A DNA stretch of 37,234 nucleotides from Chthoniobacterales bacterium (GTDB lineage: Bacteria > Verrucomicrobiota > Verrucomicrobiia > Chthoniobacterales > UBA6821). The position numbers were made by a program, and so were the translations under genes. This document shows, in pieces, positions 8,023 to 16,120 of the stretch. The notes below the pieces were generated by a model that saw only the letters and a program-made list of their open reading frames with translations, had not been told where the DNA came from and ran no database searches. The first letter of the stretch is position 1; each line of letters begins with the position of its first letter. Location of the stretch: positions 1-37,234 of the forward strand of contig JAPJNA010000008.1 of the NCBI GenBank assembly GCA_026461395.1. Direction: 5' to 3'.

Positions 8023-9098
8023 CGACCCGTGTGGACAGTCGCGGCGGCCGTGGTCCCGACGCGAAGGATTTCCGGTGGGACGTCATCGGCAAGTTTGATC
8101 CTGACCGGGAAGCGCTGCTCCAGTTGCACCCAATCCAGCGCCTGGGGGATGACCGGAAGGATGCTCTTCTGCAGGGCCTGGGGGGTCGCCCCCCATCCGA
8201 TGCTCTCCACCGTTCCCTTGAATAATTTCCCCGCGGCGGTTTTTAACTCTACGGTCGCGGGATCGCCCACCTTCATCTTCTGGATCTGGCCCTCGCGGTA
8301 CGGCTCGCAGACCCACCAGGAATGGATGTCGATCAGGGTGAAGACCTGCTGCCCCTCGGAGGCAAACGCTCCCCGGGAGATCGACATCTGCGAGATCAGG
8401 GCATCGAAGGGGGCCTTCACGGTGCAGTACTTCAGGTTCAGCTCCGCCTGGGCGAGATTCGCGGCGGCGGCGTCACGCTTGGCCTGCGCCTCGGCGATGC
8501 TGAGCACGGAGGATTGGGCCGAGAGCAACTGAGCCTGCGAGGCGGCGAATCCAGCTTGGGCAGACTGCATCGTGTTCTTGGCATCGCTAACGTCCTGCGC
8601 GCTGGCATAGTGCTTCGCCAGCAGCGGGGCGATGCGGTCATAATTATCCTTGGCCGTGGCCAGCTTGGCCTGCGCCTGATCGAGCGAGGCCTGCGCCGCC
8701 TTCGCCTGATCCTCCTGCGCGGCGATCTGCAATCCGGCGTTCTTCAGAGCGCCCTCGGCCATGGCGAGGTTGGCGGTCGCCGCCTGGACGGCGATCTCGT
8801 AGGGAGCCGGATCGATCTCGAAAAGCAGGTCCCCCTTGTGAACGAATTGGTTATCCTTGATCGGGAGTTCCTTGATCGGCCCTGACACCCGGGGGGCGAT
8901 CCCGATCATGTCGGCCACGAGCACGCCGTTGTTGCAGCGGGGATTGCGGGAGTTCCATGCGTAGGTGATGACCGAGGCGACGATCGCCAGGATCACGAAT
9001 CCCCACCCGATCACGGCACCCAGCTGCGCCTTCCTGGGATGCTGCGCCGCAGGATCCTCGGCCAGTCCGGTGGGATTGATTTGCTCTTCGGTGGTCAT
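8019..9098 (-). CDS. HlyD-family periplasmic adaptor (MdtN/EmrA-like)
   Basis: From the ATG at 9098 the protein has 359 residues. It has an N-terminal membrane anchor (VIGWGFVILAIVASVITYAW), then the biotinyl-lipoyl-like half motif with VSGPIKELPIKDNQFVHKGDLLFEIDP. An Ala/Gln-rich helical hairpin (about 100-210) follows, then the second lipoyl half with TVKAPFDALISQMSISRGAFAS and a beta-barrel region. A longer reading from 9308 is possible, but its extra 70 residues are Arg/His/Pro-rich and are the shadow of the YtcA-like gene in another frame. The gene follows the YtcA-like gene by 5 nt and overlaps the FUSC gene by 4 nt. Confidence 0.92.
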   Translation of the reverse strand: MTTEEQINPTGLAEDPAAQHPRKAQLGAVIGWGFVILAIVASVITYAWNSRNPRCNNGVLVADMIGIAPRVSGPIKELPIKDNQFVHKGDLLFEIDPAPYEIAVQAATANLAMAEGALKNAGLQIAAQEDQAKAAQASLDQAQAKLATAKDNYDRIAPLLAKHYASAQDVSDAKNTMQSAQAGFAASQAQLLSAQSSVLSIAEAQAKRDAAAANLAQAELNLKYCTVKAPFDALISQMSISRGAFASEGQQVFTLIDIHSWWVCEPYREGQIQKMKVGDPATVELKTAAGKLFKGTVESIGWGATPQALQKSILPVIPQALDWVQLEQRFPVRIKLADDVPPEILRVGTTAAATVHTGR

Positions 9099-9103
9099 GG
9101 CGG

Positions 9104-9364
9104 TCAGTTGGTGAAGAAGATCAGGTAGATCAGCAGGGTGAAGAAAACGTTGAGCGCCGGGTATCCGATCGAGCGGGGGCGGATCCATCCGTCCAGGCCG
9201 ATCCTGACGAACACGATACGGACGATCATGGCGAGGACCCAACCGATCAGAATGGAGAGCAGCCAAGCGGGAAAATAAGCACCTCCGATTTCCTGAATGC
9301 AAGAGCATCCGGAAAAAGAGCCACTAGCGGCCACAGCGACTAAGGCAAAAAAAGGCCGTTTCAT
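9104..9364 (-). CDS. YtcA-like small lipoprotein/membrane protein
   Basis: From the ATG at 9364 the product is 86 residues. It has a lipoprotein-type signal (MKRPFFALVAVAASGSFSGC) followed by two membrane segments (AWLLSILIGWVLAMIVRIVF and ALNVFFTLLIYLIFF). Composition and position immediately before an MdtN-like adaptor and an MdtO-like protein match the YtcA family. A longer reading to 9427 adds a non-signal-like extension and is less likely. It is the first gene of the minus-strand efflux group and is divergent from the TolC-like gene, with a 90-bp spacer. Confidence 0.75.
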   Translation of the reverse strand: MKRPFFALVAVAASGSFSGCSCIQEIGGAYFPAWLLSILIGWVLAMIVRIVFVRIGLDGWIRPRSIGYPALNVFFTLLIYLIFFTN

Positions 9365-9454
9365 CAGCTCGCACGTTAGGGAGTACAGGGAATATGGAGC
9401 AAGGGGAAAACCAAGCTCGACAGCCACTTCGGATCCATTTTACTTGCCCATTCG

Positions 9455-10951
9455 ATGAGCATCTTCCGTTTCTCCTCCGCCATGGCAGCAGCCATGATCT
9501 GGACGGCTTTTAACACCACGCTTAATGCCTCATCCCGGGAGACCTCGGACTCTGTTTCCATCCCTTCCTCCAAGGACAAACAGGCAACCATTTCCTCCTC
9601 GGCGGAAATGACGCGTCAGATGGAGCTCATGGCCAAGCTCCATGATTACAGTTTCATCGATCGAAATAAGAAGTACACCCTACCTGAGTTGGTCGATCTC
9701 GCTCAGAGGCATAACCCCTCCACCAGGATCTCTTGGGAGACTGCTGTCCAAGCCGCTGCCTCCACAGGCATGACCGAGGCTCAGTTTTATCCAACACTCA
9801 CAGTGACCAGCAGTTACGGCGGAGGGTACTGGAGTCAGGACCTCACTGGAGCAAAAAGTCAGTCCGGTATCGTGGTGCCCGTGAACTTCAACGATCGTGC
9901 AAGTGGTAACTACAGCAACTTAAGCGCAGGGGTGAACCTTCGCTACATCCTCTTTGACTTCGGCCAGAGGATCGCCAACACGAAGGCTGCCAAGCGAACC
10001 CAGACCGCCGCCAATCTTTCCTTCAATGCCACGCACCAGCAGATCACTTTCCTAGTCACCAAGGCTTACTACACGCTCGAGACCGATCGTCGACTGATCG
10101 AGACTGCCGAGGTCTCCGCGAAGTCGGCGGAAGATGTGCTTGGTTCTACACAAGCCAAGTATGATCAGGGCCTACTGACAGAACCGATCTTGCTTCAAGC
10201 CAAACAAGCCAGAGCACAGGCTGCCTTTGATCTGGTCAATGCCCGCTCCAACTGGGAGGTAGCCATGCTGAATCTGGTCCAGGTGATCGGTGCAGAACCG
10301 GAATGCGGATTACAGGTTGCAAACTACGATTTCTCACGTCTCGACAGTCGTCTTCAGGCCCCCCTTGACCAATTTGTGCAAGCAGCCTTAAAGCAGAAAC
10401 CAGACTTACTGGCCAAAGTCGCCCAGGCTCAAGCCGCCGAACAATCCCTTCGTGCCACGAAAGCAGGGACACTCCCTCAATTCTCCATCAAGGGAGTTCA
10501 AAGTTACCAGAATTTCAACACCACGATCAACGGGGCAGAAATTCGCGATATCGGGCTAAGTTTCCAAAACTACGGGGGATCGGTGAATGTCGAGTGGCCT
10601 TTCTTTGACGGGGGCCTCAATCGAAACAAAGTGAAACAGGCCGCCTCATCGTGGAGGGAGGCCAACGAGGCTGTTCTCCAAGCACGAGAGGAGGCGCTTG
10701 CCACAGTCTGGCGCTCCTACACGACGGCAAAGTCGTCGATTGAGAGGAAGCAATCTGCGGACGATCTCCTCAAGGCCAGCCAGTCTTCTTATGACGCACT
10801 CTTGGCCAGTTTCGACTTGGGCAGGACATCCATTCAGGACGTTCTCTCGGCTCGCAGCTCGTTGGCTAAGGCGATGGCCACGAGGGCTGAGTGCGACCAA
10901 TCCATTGCTGCCAGTCTGGCCACGCTTGCCTACGCCAGCGGGCAGCTTTGA
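9455..10951 (+). CDS. TolC-family outer-membrane efflux protein
   Basis: The 498-residue protein starts with a signal-like segment (about 1-27) and carries two OEP repeats. The YTLPELVDLAQRHNPSTR opening near residue 70 is typical of TolC, with long helical regions at about 75-160, 190-290, 310-370 and 395-495. FDFGQRIANTKAAKR and FFDGGLNRNKVKQA are the usual strand-to-helix junctions in repeats one and two. It would form the trimeric outer-membrane tunnel for the divergent YtcA-MdtN-MdtO-like set. In E. coli the corresponding channel gene mdtP is co-directional; here it is divergent. The next gene begins 16 nt after its stop. Confidence 0.92.
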   Translation: MSIFRFSSAMAAAMIWTAFNTTLNASSRETSDSVSIPSSKDKQATISSSAEMTRQMELMAKLHDYSFIDRNKKYTLPELVDLAQRHNPSTRISWETAVQAAASTGMTEAQFYPTLTVTSSYGGGYWSQDLTGAKSQSGIVVPVNFNDRASGNYSNLSAGVNLRYILFDFGQRIANTKAAKRTQTAANLSFNATHQQITFLVTKAYYTLETDRRLIETAEVSAKSAEDVLGSTQAKYDQGLLTEPILLQAKQARAQAAFDLVNARSNWEVAMLNLVQVIGAEPECGLQVANYDFSRLDSRLQAPLDQFVQAALKQKPDLLAKVAQAQAAEQSLRATKAGTLPQFSIKGVQSYQNFNTTINGAEIRDIGLSFQNYGGSVNVEWPFFDGGLNRNKVKQAASSWREANEAVLQAREEALATVWRSYTTAKSSIERKQSADDLLKASQSSYDALLASFDLGRTSIQDVLSARSSLAKAMATRAECDQSIAASLATLAYASGQL

Positions 10952-10967
10952 TTCTCCTCACTTCCAG

Positions 10968-11744
10968 ATGAACTCCCAGCAAATCGCCCTGCTCACCTTC
11001 GCACTGATCTTCGGGGCTGCATTGACCGGGTTTGTGATCCAAAGACTTCTCCCCCCGCAACATCTCTCCGATCAATCCAAGGGGGCCGTCCATCTGGGTG
11101 CCGCTCTCATAGGCACCCTCGCGGCGCTCATCCTGGGCCTCCTGGTCTCCTCCAGCAAGGGAACCTATGACCAGGCAGAGGGCCTCCTCAAAGAAATGTG
11201 CGCGACTTACGAGCACGCGGATCGCTTGCTGGCCAACTACGGGGTGGAGGCCGCGCCGATCAGGGAACAGCTGCGGCACTCGGCTGAAAAAATGATCTGG
11301 ATCATCTGGCCCGAAGAGACAGTGCAGGGCGAGGTAGACGGGCTTCCCGATAGGGTCGCCACCAAGATGGACCTTGAGGGCGTTTACAACCGGACCTCCC
11401 TCCTCAAGCCGGGCAATGCGAACCAAGTGCATCTTCAGAACGATGCCATGCGCCTGATGGGCGACATCATCCAAAAACGCTGGATGCTGGAGGAAGTAGT
11501 GCTCGGAGGAGGAATCTCATTCGTCCTCCTGGTGATCCCTGTTCTCTTCATCGCTTTCATCATGCTCACCTACGCGGTGTACGCGCCGAGGAATACCACC
11601 GTCACCTTCGTGCTCTTCTGCTACGCCGCCTGCATCGCCATCGCCGTTTTCCTGATCAGCGAGCTCTCCTCGCCCCTTAAGGGATCGCTCAAGGTCTCGA
11701 GCCGCCAGGTTCACATTGCCCTGCATGAGATGGGCAAAGAGTGA
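10968..11744 (+). CDS. DUF4239-type membrane protein
   Basis: From the ATG at 10968 the product is 258 residues with two N-terminal membrane segments (about 5-25 and 45-65), a soluble helical middle, and two C-terminal membrane segments (about 175-200 and 208-230). This is the architecture of the DUF4239 (bestrophin-like) family. GAVHLGAALIGTLAALILGLLVSSSKGTY-type residues in helix two support that assignment. A longer open frame running upstream overlaps tolC and is discounted. It begins 16 nt after the TolC-like stop and is followed by a terminator hairpin, so it is probably the last gene of that unit. Its function is unknown. Confidence 0.75.
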   Translation: MNSQQIALLTFALIFGAALTGFVIQRLLPPQHLSDQSKGAVHLGAALIGTLAALILGLLVSSSKGTYDQAEGLLKEMCATYEHADRLLANYGVEAAPIREQLRHSAEKMIWIIWPEETVQGEVDGLPDRVATKMDLEGVYNRTSLLKPGNANQVHLQNDAMRLMGDIIQKRWMLEEVVLGGGISFVLLVIPVLFIAFIMLTYAVYAPRNTTVTFVLFCYAACIAIAVFLISELSSPLKGSLKVSSRQVHIALHEMGKE

Positions 11745-11805
11745 TCCCGGAAATTGCATGAGGGACGGTGTGACGGACGGGCTGTTGGGGAACCGCTGAT
11801 GAAAT

Positions 11806-11834
11806 CCCCCGTGGAAATTGCCACGGAGGTTTTT
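11806..11834 (+). terminator. intrinsic terminator after the DUF4239-type gene
   Basis: CCGTGG (11809-11814) pairs with CCACGG (11821-11826) across a 6-nt loop, extended by two further C-G pairs after one mismatch, and followed by TTTTT (11830-11834). It lies 61 bp after the stop at 11744 and just before recJ. Confidence 0.65.
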
Positions 11835-11852
11835 CCAGACTAGGATCCGCGG

Positions 11853-13556
11853 ATGCAACGCCGCTGGATCCTCCCGACCATTCCCGATGCGATCCTGACG
11901 CGTCGCCTGGCAGTAGAACTCGGGATTCCTGATGTGGTGGCGACCCTCCTGAGCGCCAGGGGATTCTCAACGCCCGATCAAGCCACACTCTTCCTCGATC
12001 CGCGACTTGCCAGCCTACGTCCCCCTGAGGAAATCCCCGGTATTACCGAGGCTGTCGCCCGGTTGATCGAAGCAATTCATTCCAAAGAACGGATCACCCT
12101 TTATGGAGACTACGATGTCGACGGGGTCTCCTCGTTGACCATTCTCTGCCGCTACCTCCGCGCTGCGGGAGGAATCGTGGAATGCTTTATTCCCGACCGC
12201 TCTACCGAGGGATATGGACTCAGTACGGCAGGCGTCGCCCGCTGCCTCCGGGAAACAATTCCGAGCCTCGTAGTGGCGGTCGATTGCGGAACGAACTCTC
12301 GCACCGAGGCGGAACAGCTCCATAAAGCAGGCTGCGAACTCGTCGTACTCGATCACCACGAGCCCGATCCGGAAAACGTAAAATCTCTCTCCGCCGCCTT
12401 AGTAAATCCCAAATTGGGAGAGGACTTTCATTATCTCTGCAGTGCTGGGATCGTCTTCAAGCTCTGCCATGCCATGCAGAAGGCATTTCCTGTCGAAAGA
12501 CTCGACCTTCGGGACTTCCTCGACCTTGTGGCCGTGGGGACCGTCGCCGACATCGTCCCCTTGACGGGCGAGAACCGGATCTTTGTAAAGGCAGGCCTCC
12601 TCCAACTGGCCCGCTCCCGCTGGGCAGGCCTTCATGCCTTGCTTCATGTGTCGGGTGCCGTCGCGCCCTATGACCCCTCGGATATTGGTTTCAAACTCGG
12701 ACCCCGGATCAACGCTGCAGGCCGCCTCGGAAGCGCCACTGAAGCTCTCCGACTTCTACTCACAGACGATGCGAATGAAGCGACGCGAATCGCTTCCGGA
12801 TTAGAACATCAGAACAGGGAGCGCCAGACCGTCGAGAGGGATGTCACGCTCCAGGCCGAGGAGTGGGTCGCTGCTCACTTTGATCCGAACCGCCACGCGA
12901 CCATCGTGGCGGGAAAGCAGGACTGGCATCAAGGAGTGGTCGGCATCGTCGCCTCGCGTATTTCCCGTCGCTGGCATCGACCAACACTGATCATCGGGTT
13001 TGACGACACCGGTTCCGGCAAGGGAAGCGGACGTAGCATCGAAGGACTGCCTCTCGTCGAGGCCCTAGGCCGCTGCTCTGAACTGCTGGATGCCTATGGA
13101 GGCCATGATATGGCAGCCGGTCTGAGTCTTAAGGAGTCGAGGTTAGAGGAATTGAGAAATCGCTTCGAGACTGCGACCCGGGAGATCATCAGCGAAGAGG
13201 ATCTGGTGCCGCGACTGCGCCTCGATGCGGAACTCGACATGGGACTTGCTGATGAGGACTGGCTCGAGACCCAGGAACGACTTGCCCCCTTCGGCACATC
13301 GAACGCTCAACCCCTGCTGTTTTCGCGAGGAGTCACACCCTCCTCGACTCCCCGTGTCCTTAAGGAGAAGCATCTCAGACTGGAACTCAGCAGCAGCGGG
13401 AAAAAAAGGACTGCCATCTGGTTCAATGCCTCTCTGGATGAACTACCCCGCCCCCCTTGGGATGTCGCCTACACCGTCAACCGCAACACCTGGCAGGGAC
13501 GCGATGAGGCGCAGGTACAGATCGTGGCCATCAGGAGTGCCTCGGGTAACGCATAA
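11853..13556 (+). CDS. recJ: single-stranded-DNA-specific exonuclease RecJ
   Basis: The 567-residue length equals the usual RecJ core. DHH-family motifs are all present: YGDYDVDG (84-91), VDCGTN (143-148), LDHHEPD (166-172) and RINAAGRLGSA (285-295). The DHHA1 motif GGHDMAAG is at 416-423, preceded by GVVGIVASRIS. A C-terminal OB-type region is present (about 460-565). It degrades single-stranded DNA 5' to 3' in recombination and repair. The start codon at 11853 lies only 18 bp after the preceding terminator, so the promoter presumably overlaps the terminator region. recG follows after 114 bp on the same strand. Confidence 0.96.
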   Translation: MQRRWILPTIPDAILTRRLAVELGIPDVVATLLSARGFSTPDQATLFLDPRLASLRPPEEIPGITEAVARLIEAIHSKERITLYGDYDVDGVSSLTILCRYLRAAGGIVECFIPDRSTEGYGLSTAGVARCLRETIPSLVVAVDCGTNSRTEAEQLHKAGCELVVLDHHEPDPENVKSLSAALVNPKLGEDFHYLCSAGIVFKLCHAMQKAFPVERLDLRDFLDLVAVGTVADIVPLTGENRIFVKAGLLQLARSRWAGLHALLHVSGAVAPYDPSDIGFKLGPRINAAGRLGSATEALRLLLTDDANEATRIASGLEHQNRERQTVERDVTLQAEEWVAAHFDPNRHATIVAGKQDWHQGVVGIVASRISRRWHRPTLIIGFDDTGSGKGSGRSIEGLPLVEALGRCSELLDAYGGHDMAAGLSLKESRLEELRNRFETATREIISEEDLVPRLRLDAELDMGLADEDWLETQERLAPFGTSNAQPLLFSRGVTPSSTPRVLKEKHLRLELSSSGKKRTAIWFNASLDELPRPPWDVAYTVNRNTWQGRDEAQVQIVAIRSASGNA

Positions 13557-13597
13557 ACATCGAATCTCAAATCCACAGAATAAAAATAATTTGGAAC

Positions 13598-13663
13598 TCA
13601 GGAACTCAGGAATAGTAACAGCTATTACAAAACTTTATTTTCACTCCTTTCCTGAATTCCTGA
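13598..13663. repeat. inverted repeat ahead of recG
   Basis: TCAGGAACTCAGGA (13598-13611) and TCCTGAATTCCTGA (13650-13663) are inverted copies matching at 13 of 14 positions, with a 38-bp AT-rich spacer, ending 7 bp before the recG start. The left copy sits in a tandem GGAACTCAGGAACTCAGGAA run. It could fold as a long hairpin in the recG leader or be a dispersed intergenic repeat; no gene is present between recJ and recG. Confidence 0.6.
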
Positions 13664-13670
13664 CTTTCCT

Positions 13671-15818
13671 ATGAATACTTCCCCGGTTGATGTGACGGAG
13701 GAAAAAAGTAAGAAGGTCGTTCAACGGAAACCTAGAACCAAGAAGGAGAAGAAGTCGGCATCACTTCCTCCCCATGATCCGCAAATCAGGCTTGAGGAGC
13801 TCGGCTGGATCAGGAGGCCGCAACTCACGGCATTAGGCAAACTCGGTATCACCAGCCTGCGCGACCTCCTCGAACACTATCCCCGTCGCCACGAGGATAG
13901 GAAGCGCTTCGACTACTTCCCCGATGGGGAGAGCGAGAGGGCTTACTGCCTGAGCGGCATCGTGGGGAAGACAGTCTTTCGTCGGTTCGGACGAATGCGT
14001 AGCTTCGAGGCCGAGATCGAGGAAACATCTGGATCACCTCTCACCGCACGCATCATTCTCCGTTGGTTTAATCTCTTCCATGTGCAGAAAACCGTCACGA
14101 CCGGCGTGCGGGTGATTGTTTATGGCAAGGTCCGCCTTCGCGGGAAGCGCCTCTGCATGGAGCATCCCGAGTTCGAGGTAGTGACTGATGAGGATCGCCA
14201 GAGCATTCATCTCGACCGAATTGTACCCATCCACCCCGCAGGTGAGGGCATCAGTGTGCGAGTCATCCGGGGGCTGATTCACCGCGTGCTGTCAGAGACC
14301 GATTGGGAGAAGTGGAGCGACCCTCTTCCGGGGCGAAACTGTCACTGGGACAAGGCCCTCCGGGATATTCATTTTCCCGAGGATTCCGAGCATCTCGAAC
14401 CATCGCGCAGAGAGCTTGCCCTGCGAGAACTGCTGGGAGTCCAGACGCTTGTCACCCTCCGGCGCAACGAGGCCCGCAAACCCCGTGGCGCTGCCAAAAG
14501 ACCCTCGGGAAAACTTCTCGAGACATTCCTTCGACATCTTCCCTTCACGATGACAGAGGCCCAGCGGCGCTCCTTGGCAGCCATTCGGCAAGATATGGCT
14601 CAGGACCACAGGATGCACCGACTTCTGCAAGGAGATGTCGGCTCGGGAAAGACCGTTGTTGCGGCCTCGGCAATGCTGCTTGCTCTCGAGGCGGGACATC
14701 GCGCCATTCTCATGGCACCGACCCAGATCCTGGCAGAGCAACATTACCGGAATTTCCTGGCATGGCTTACTCCCCTCGGCATCCCGGTGCACCTCCTGAC
14801 CGGCGCTAGGAAGAGCACATCGTCCCCCGTACCTACTGCGGATAAAAGACCCACGGCCGTGATCGGCACCCACGCACTCTTGCATGATGAGAAGATATTG
14901 GCCGGTGCCGGATTGGTCGTGATTGACGAACAGCACAAGTTCGGTGTCCTCCAGCGAACGCACCTTGCTGCCTTGTCCTCAGCCCCCGATGTGCTTGTGA
15001 TGACTGCCACGCCGATTCCCCGAACACTCGCTCAGACACTCTATGGTGACCTTGATCTCTCGATCATCAACGAGCTGCCGACCGGCAGAGGAACGCTCCG
15101 CACAGCAGCCCGTGACCCCGGAAAACTCCCCGAAATCACAGCTTACCTCAGAGGGCAACTGGAGAAAGGTCGTCAGGCCTTCATCGTCTACCCCTTGATT
15201 GAGGAATCGGAAAAGCTCACAGCCAAAGCCGCGGAAGCGGAAGTTGCCGCATGGCAGGAACGAGTTGCCCCCTACCACTGTGCGCTGCTTCATGGTCGCA
15301 TGAAAAAGGAGGAAAAGACTTCCCTTATGGAAGACTTCCGCTCGGGAAAGACTCATGTCTTGGTGACGACCTCGGTCATTGAAGTCGGAGTCGATATTCC
15401 CAACGCTACCTTCCTGCTTGTCGAGAATGCCGAGCGCTTCGGCCTCGCGCAACTTCATCAGCTCCGCGGACGCATCGGACGCGGCCCCTACACCTCCACG
15501 TGCGTCCTCATCGAAGGAAGTGGTAATCCCGAGGCCATGGAACGTCTGCAGATCCTGGAACAGAGCACCGATGGGTTCGTCATTGCGGAGGAGGATCTTC
15601 GACTGCGAGGGTCGGGGGATATCCTGGGAACCGCTCAGAGCGGAATGCCCCCCCTTCGGATTGCGGATCTCTACCGTGACGCCGACCTGATCGACGTCGC
15701 TTCCCGGGAAGCGGCACGCATCCTGAAGTTTGATCCTGCTCTAGGGCAACCTCACCATGCTTCCCTGAAACGGCTTCGTACCGAGTATGCCCTACGACTC
15801 GCAACCACCGGCGGGTAA
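13671..15818 (+). CDS. recG: ATP-dependent DNA helicase RecG
   Basis: The 715-residue protein has the wedge/OB domain (about 40-260), then a superfamily-2 helicase core. Visible are GDVGSGKT (321-328), MAPTQILAEQH (348-358), DEQH (419-422), TATPIPRTLAQTLYGDLD (445-462), and the C-terminal helicase motifs VLVTTSVIEVGVD and QLHQLRGRIGRG. It remodels stalled forks and branched intermediates. A Lys-rich tail of about 30 residues precedes the conserved domain, which may mean the true start lies slightly downstream, although no better-placed ATG is obvious. It is followed by tRNA-Cys. Confidence 0.96.
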   Translation: MNTSPVDVTEEKSKKVVQRKPRTKKEKKSASLPPHDPQIRLEELGWIRRPQLTALGKLGITSLRDLLEHYPRRHEDRKRFDYFPDGESERAYCLSGIVGKTVFRRFGRMRSFEAEIEETSGSPLTARIILRWFNLFHVQKTVTTGVRVIVYGKVRLRGKRLCMEHPEFEVVTDEDRQSIHLDRIVPIHPAGEGISVRVIRGLIHRVLSETDWEKWSDPLPGRNCHWDKALRDIHFPEDSEHLEPSRRELALRELLGVQTLVTLRRNEARKPRGAAKRPSGKLLETFLRHLPFTMTEAQRRSLAAIRQDMAQDHRMHRLLQGDVGSGKTVVAASAMLLALEAGHRAILMAPTQILAEQHYRNFLAWLTPLGIPVHLLTGARKSTSSPVPTADKRPTAVIGTHALLHDEKILAGAGLVVIDEQHKFGVLQRTHLAALSSAPDVLVMTATPIPRTLAQTLYGDLDLSIINELPTGRGTLRTAARDPGKLPEITAYLRGQLEKGRQAFIVYPLIEESEKLTAKAAEAEVAAWQERVAPYHCALLHGRMKKEEKTSLMEDFRSGKTHVLVTTSVIEVGVDIPNATFLLVENAERFGLAQLHQLRGRIGRGPYTSTCVLIEGSGNPEAMERLQILEQSTDGFVIAEEDLRLRGSGDILGTAQSGMPPLRIADLYRDADLIDVASREAARILKFDPALGQPHHASLKRLRTEYALRLATTGG

Positions 15819-15871
15819 AAAGCTCCTTATTGTGCCCTGTCTGGTTTGTGTTTAATGTTATGTGAGTTCAC

Positions 15872-15946
15872 GGCGGGGTAGCCAAGTGGTAAGGCCGGGC
15901 TCTGCAAAAGCCCCATGCGACGGTTCGATTCCGTCCCCCGCCTCCA
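15872..15946 (+). tRNA. tRNA-Cys (anticodon GCA), CCA encoded
   Basis: The acceptor stem GGCGGGG pairs with CCCCGCC, with discriminator U and an encoded CCA (15944-15946). The anticodon stem GGGCU/AGCCC encloses the loop CUGCAAA, giving anticodon GCA. The T arm GACGG-UUCGAUU-CCGUC is canonical. U73 is the expected identity base for Cys. An integrase gene begins 175 bp downstream, so this tRNA is the probable integration site of the element to its right. Confidence 0.95.
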
Positions 15947-15950
15947 CCTC

Positions 15951-15977
15951 CTAGAGCCACATAAACACTGGCTCTAG
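15951..15977. repeat. inverted repeat after tRNA-Cys
   Basis: CTAGAGCCA (15951-15959) and TGGCTCTAG (15969-15977) are perfect 9-bp inverted copies with a 9-nt loop, 5 bp after the tRNA CCA end. There is no T tract after it, so it is a weak candidate terminator and an equally good recombination-site element. Confidence 0.6.
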
Positions 15978-15983
15978 AGGTAG

Positions 15984-16078
15984 CGGACACCAAACGGACA
16001 CCAAAACGGACACCAAAAAAACCGTTTTGGGGCTAGTCACCGAGTGCGGGTGGTGACTCACCCACTACTCGGTAACTA
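15984..16078. repeat. probable attachment-site arm region (direct repeats plus nested stem)
   Basis: Three direct copies of CGGACACCAAA start at 15984, 15995 and 16007 (spacing 11 and 12, about one helical turn). CCAAAACGG (16001-16009) is inverted as CCGTTTTGG at 16022-16030. A nested stem follows: ACCGAGT (16039-16045)/ACTCGGT (16067-16073) enclosing GGGTG (16048-16052)/CACCC (16059-16063). Placement between the target tRNA and the integrase gene suggests integrase or directionality-factor binding sites. This covers most of the gene-free stretch 15947-16120. Confidence 0.55.
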
Positions 16079-16120
16079 ACCGGGAATCGGCTCGTTCAAC
16101 ATCGCGGCTGCGCCAACCGC

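Noticed and set aside
9099-9308. Long N-terminal extension of the HlyD-type adaptor
   Set aside because: The extra residues are Arg/His/Pro-rich and read through the YtcA-like gene in another frame; the ATG at 9098 precedes a normal adaptor N-terminus.
10698-10967. Upstream extension of the DUF4239-type gene
   Set aside because: It is a shadow of the TolC C-terminus; the membrane protein begins at 10968.
15984-16018. Possible CRISPR-like short repeats
   Set aside because: Repeat units are 11 bp with no spacers and no cas genes are present; they fit recombinase arm sites better.
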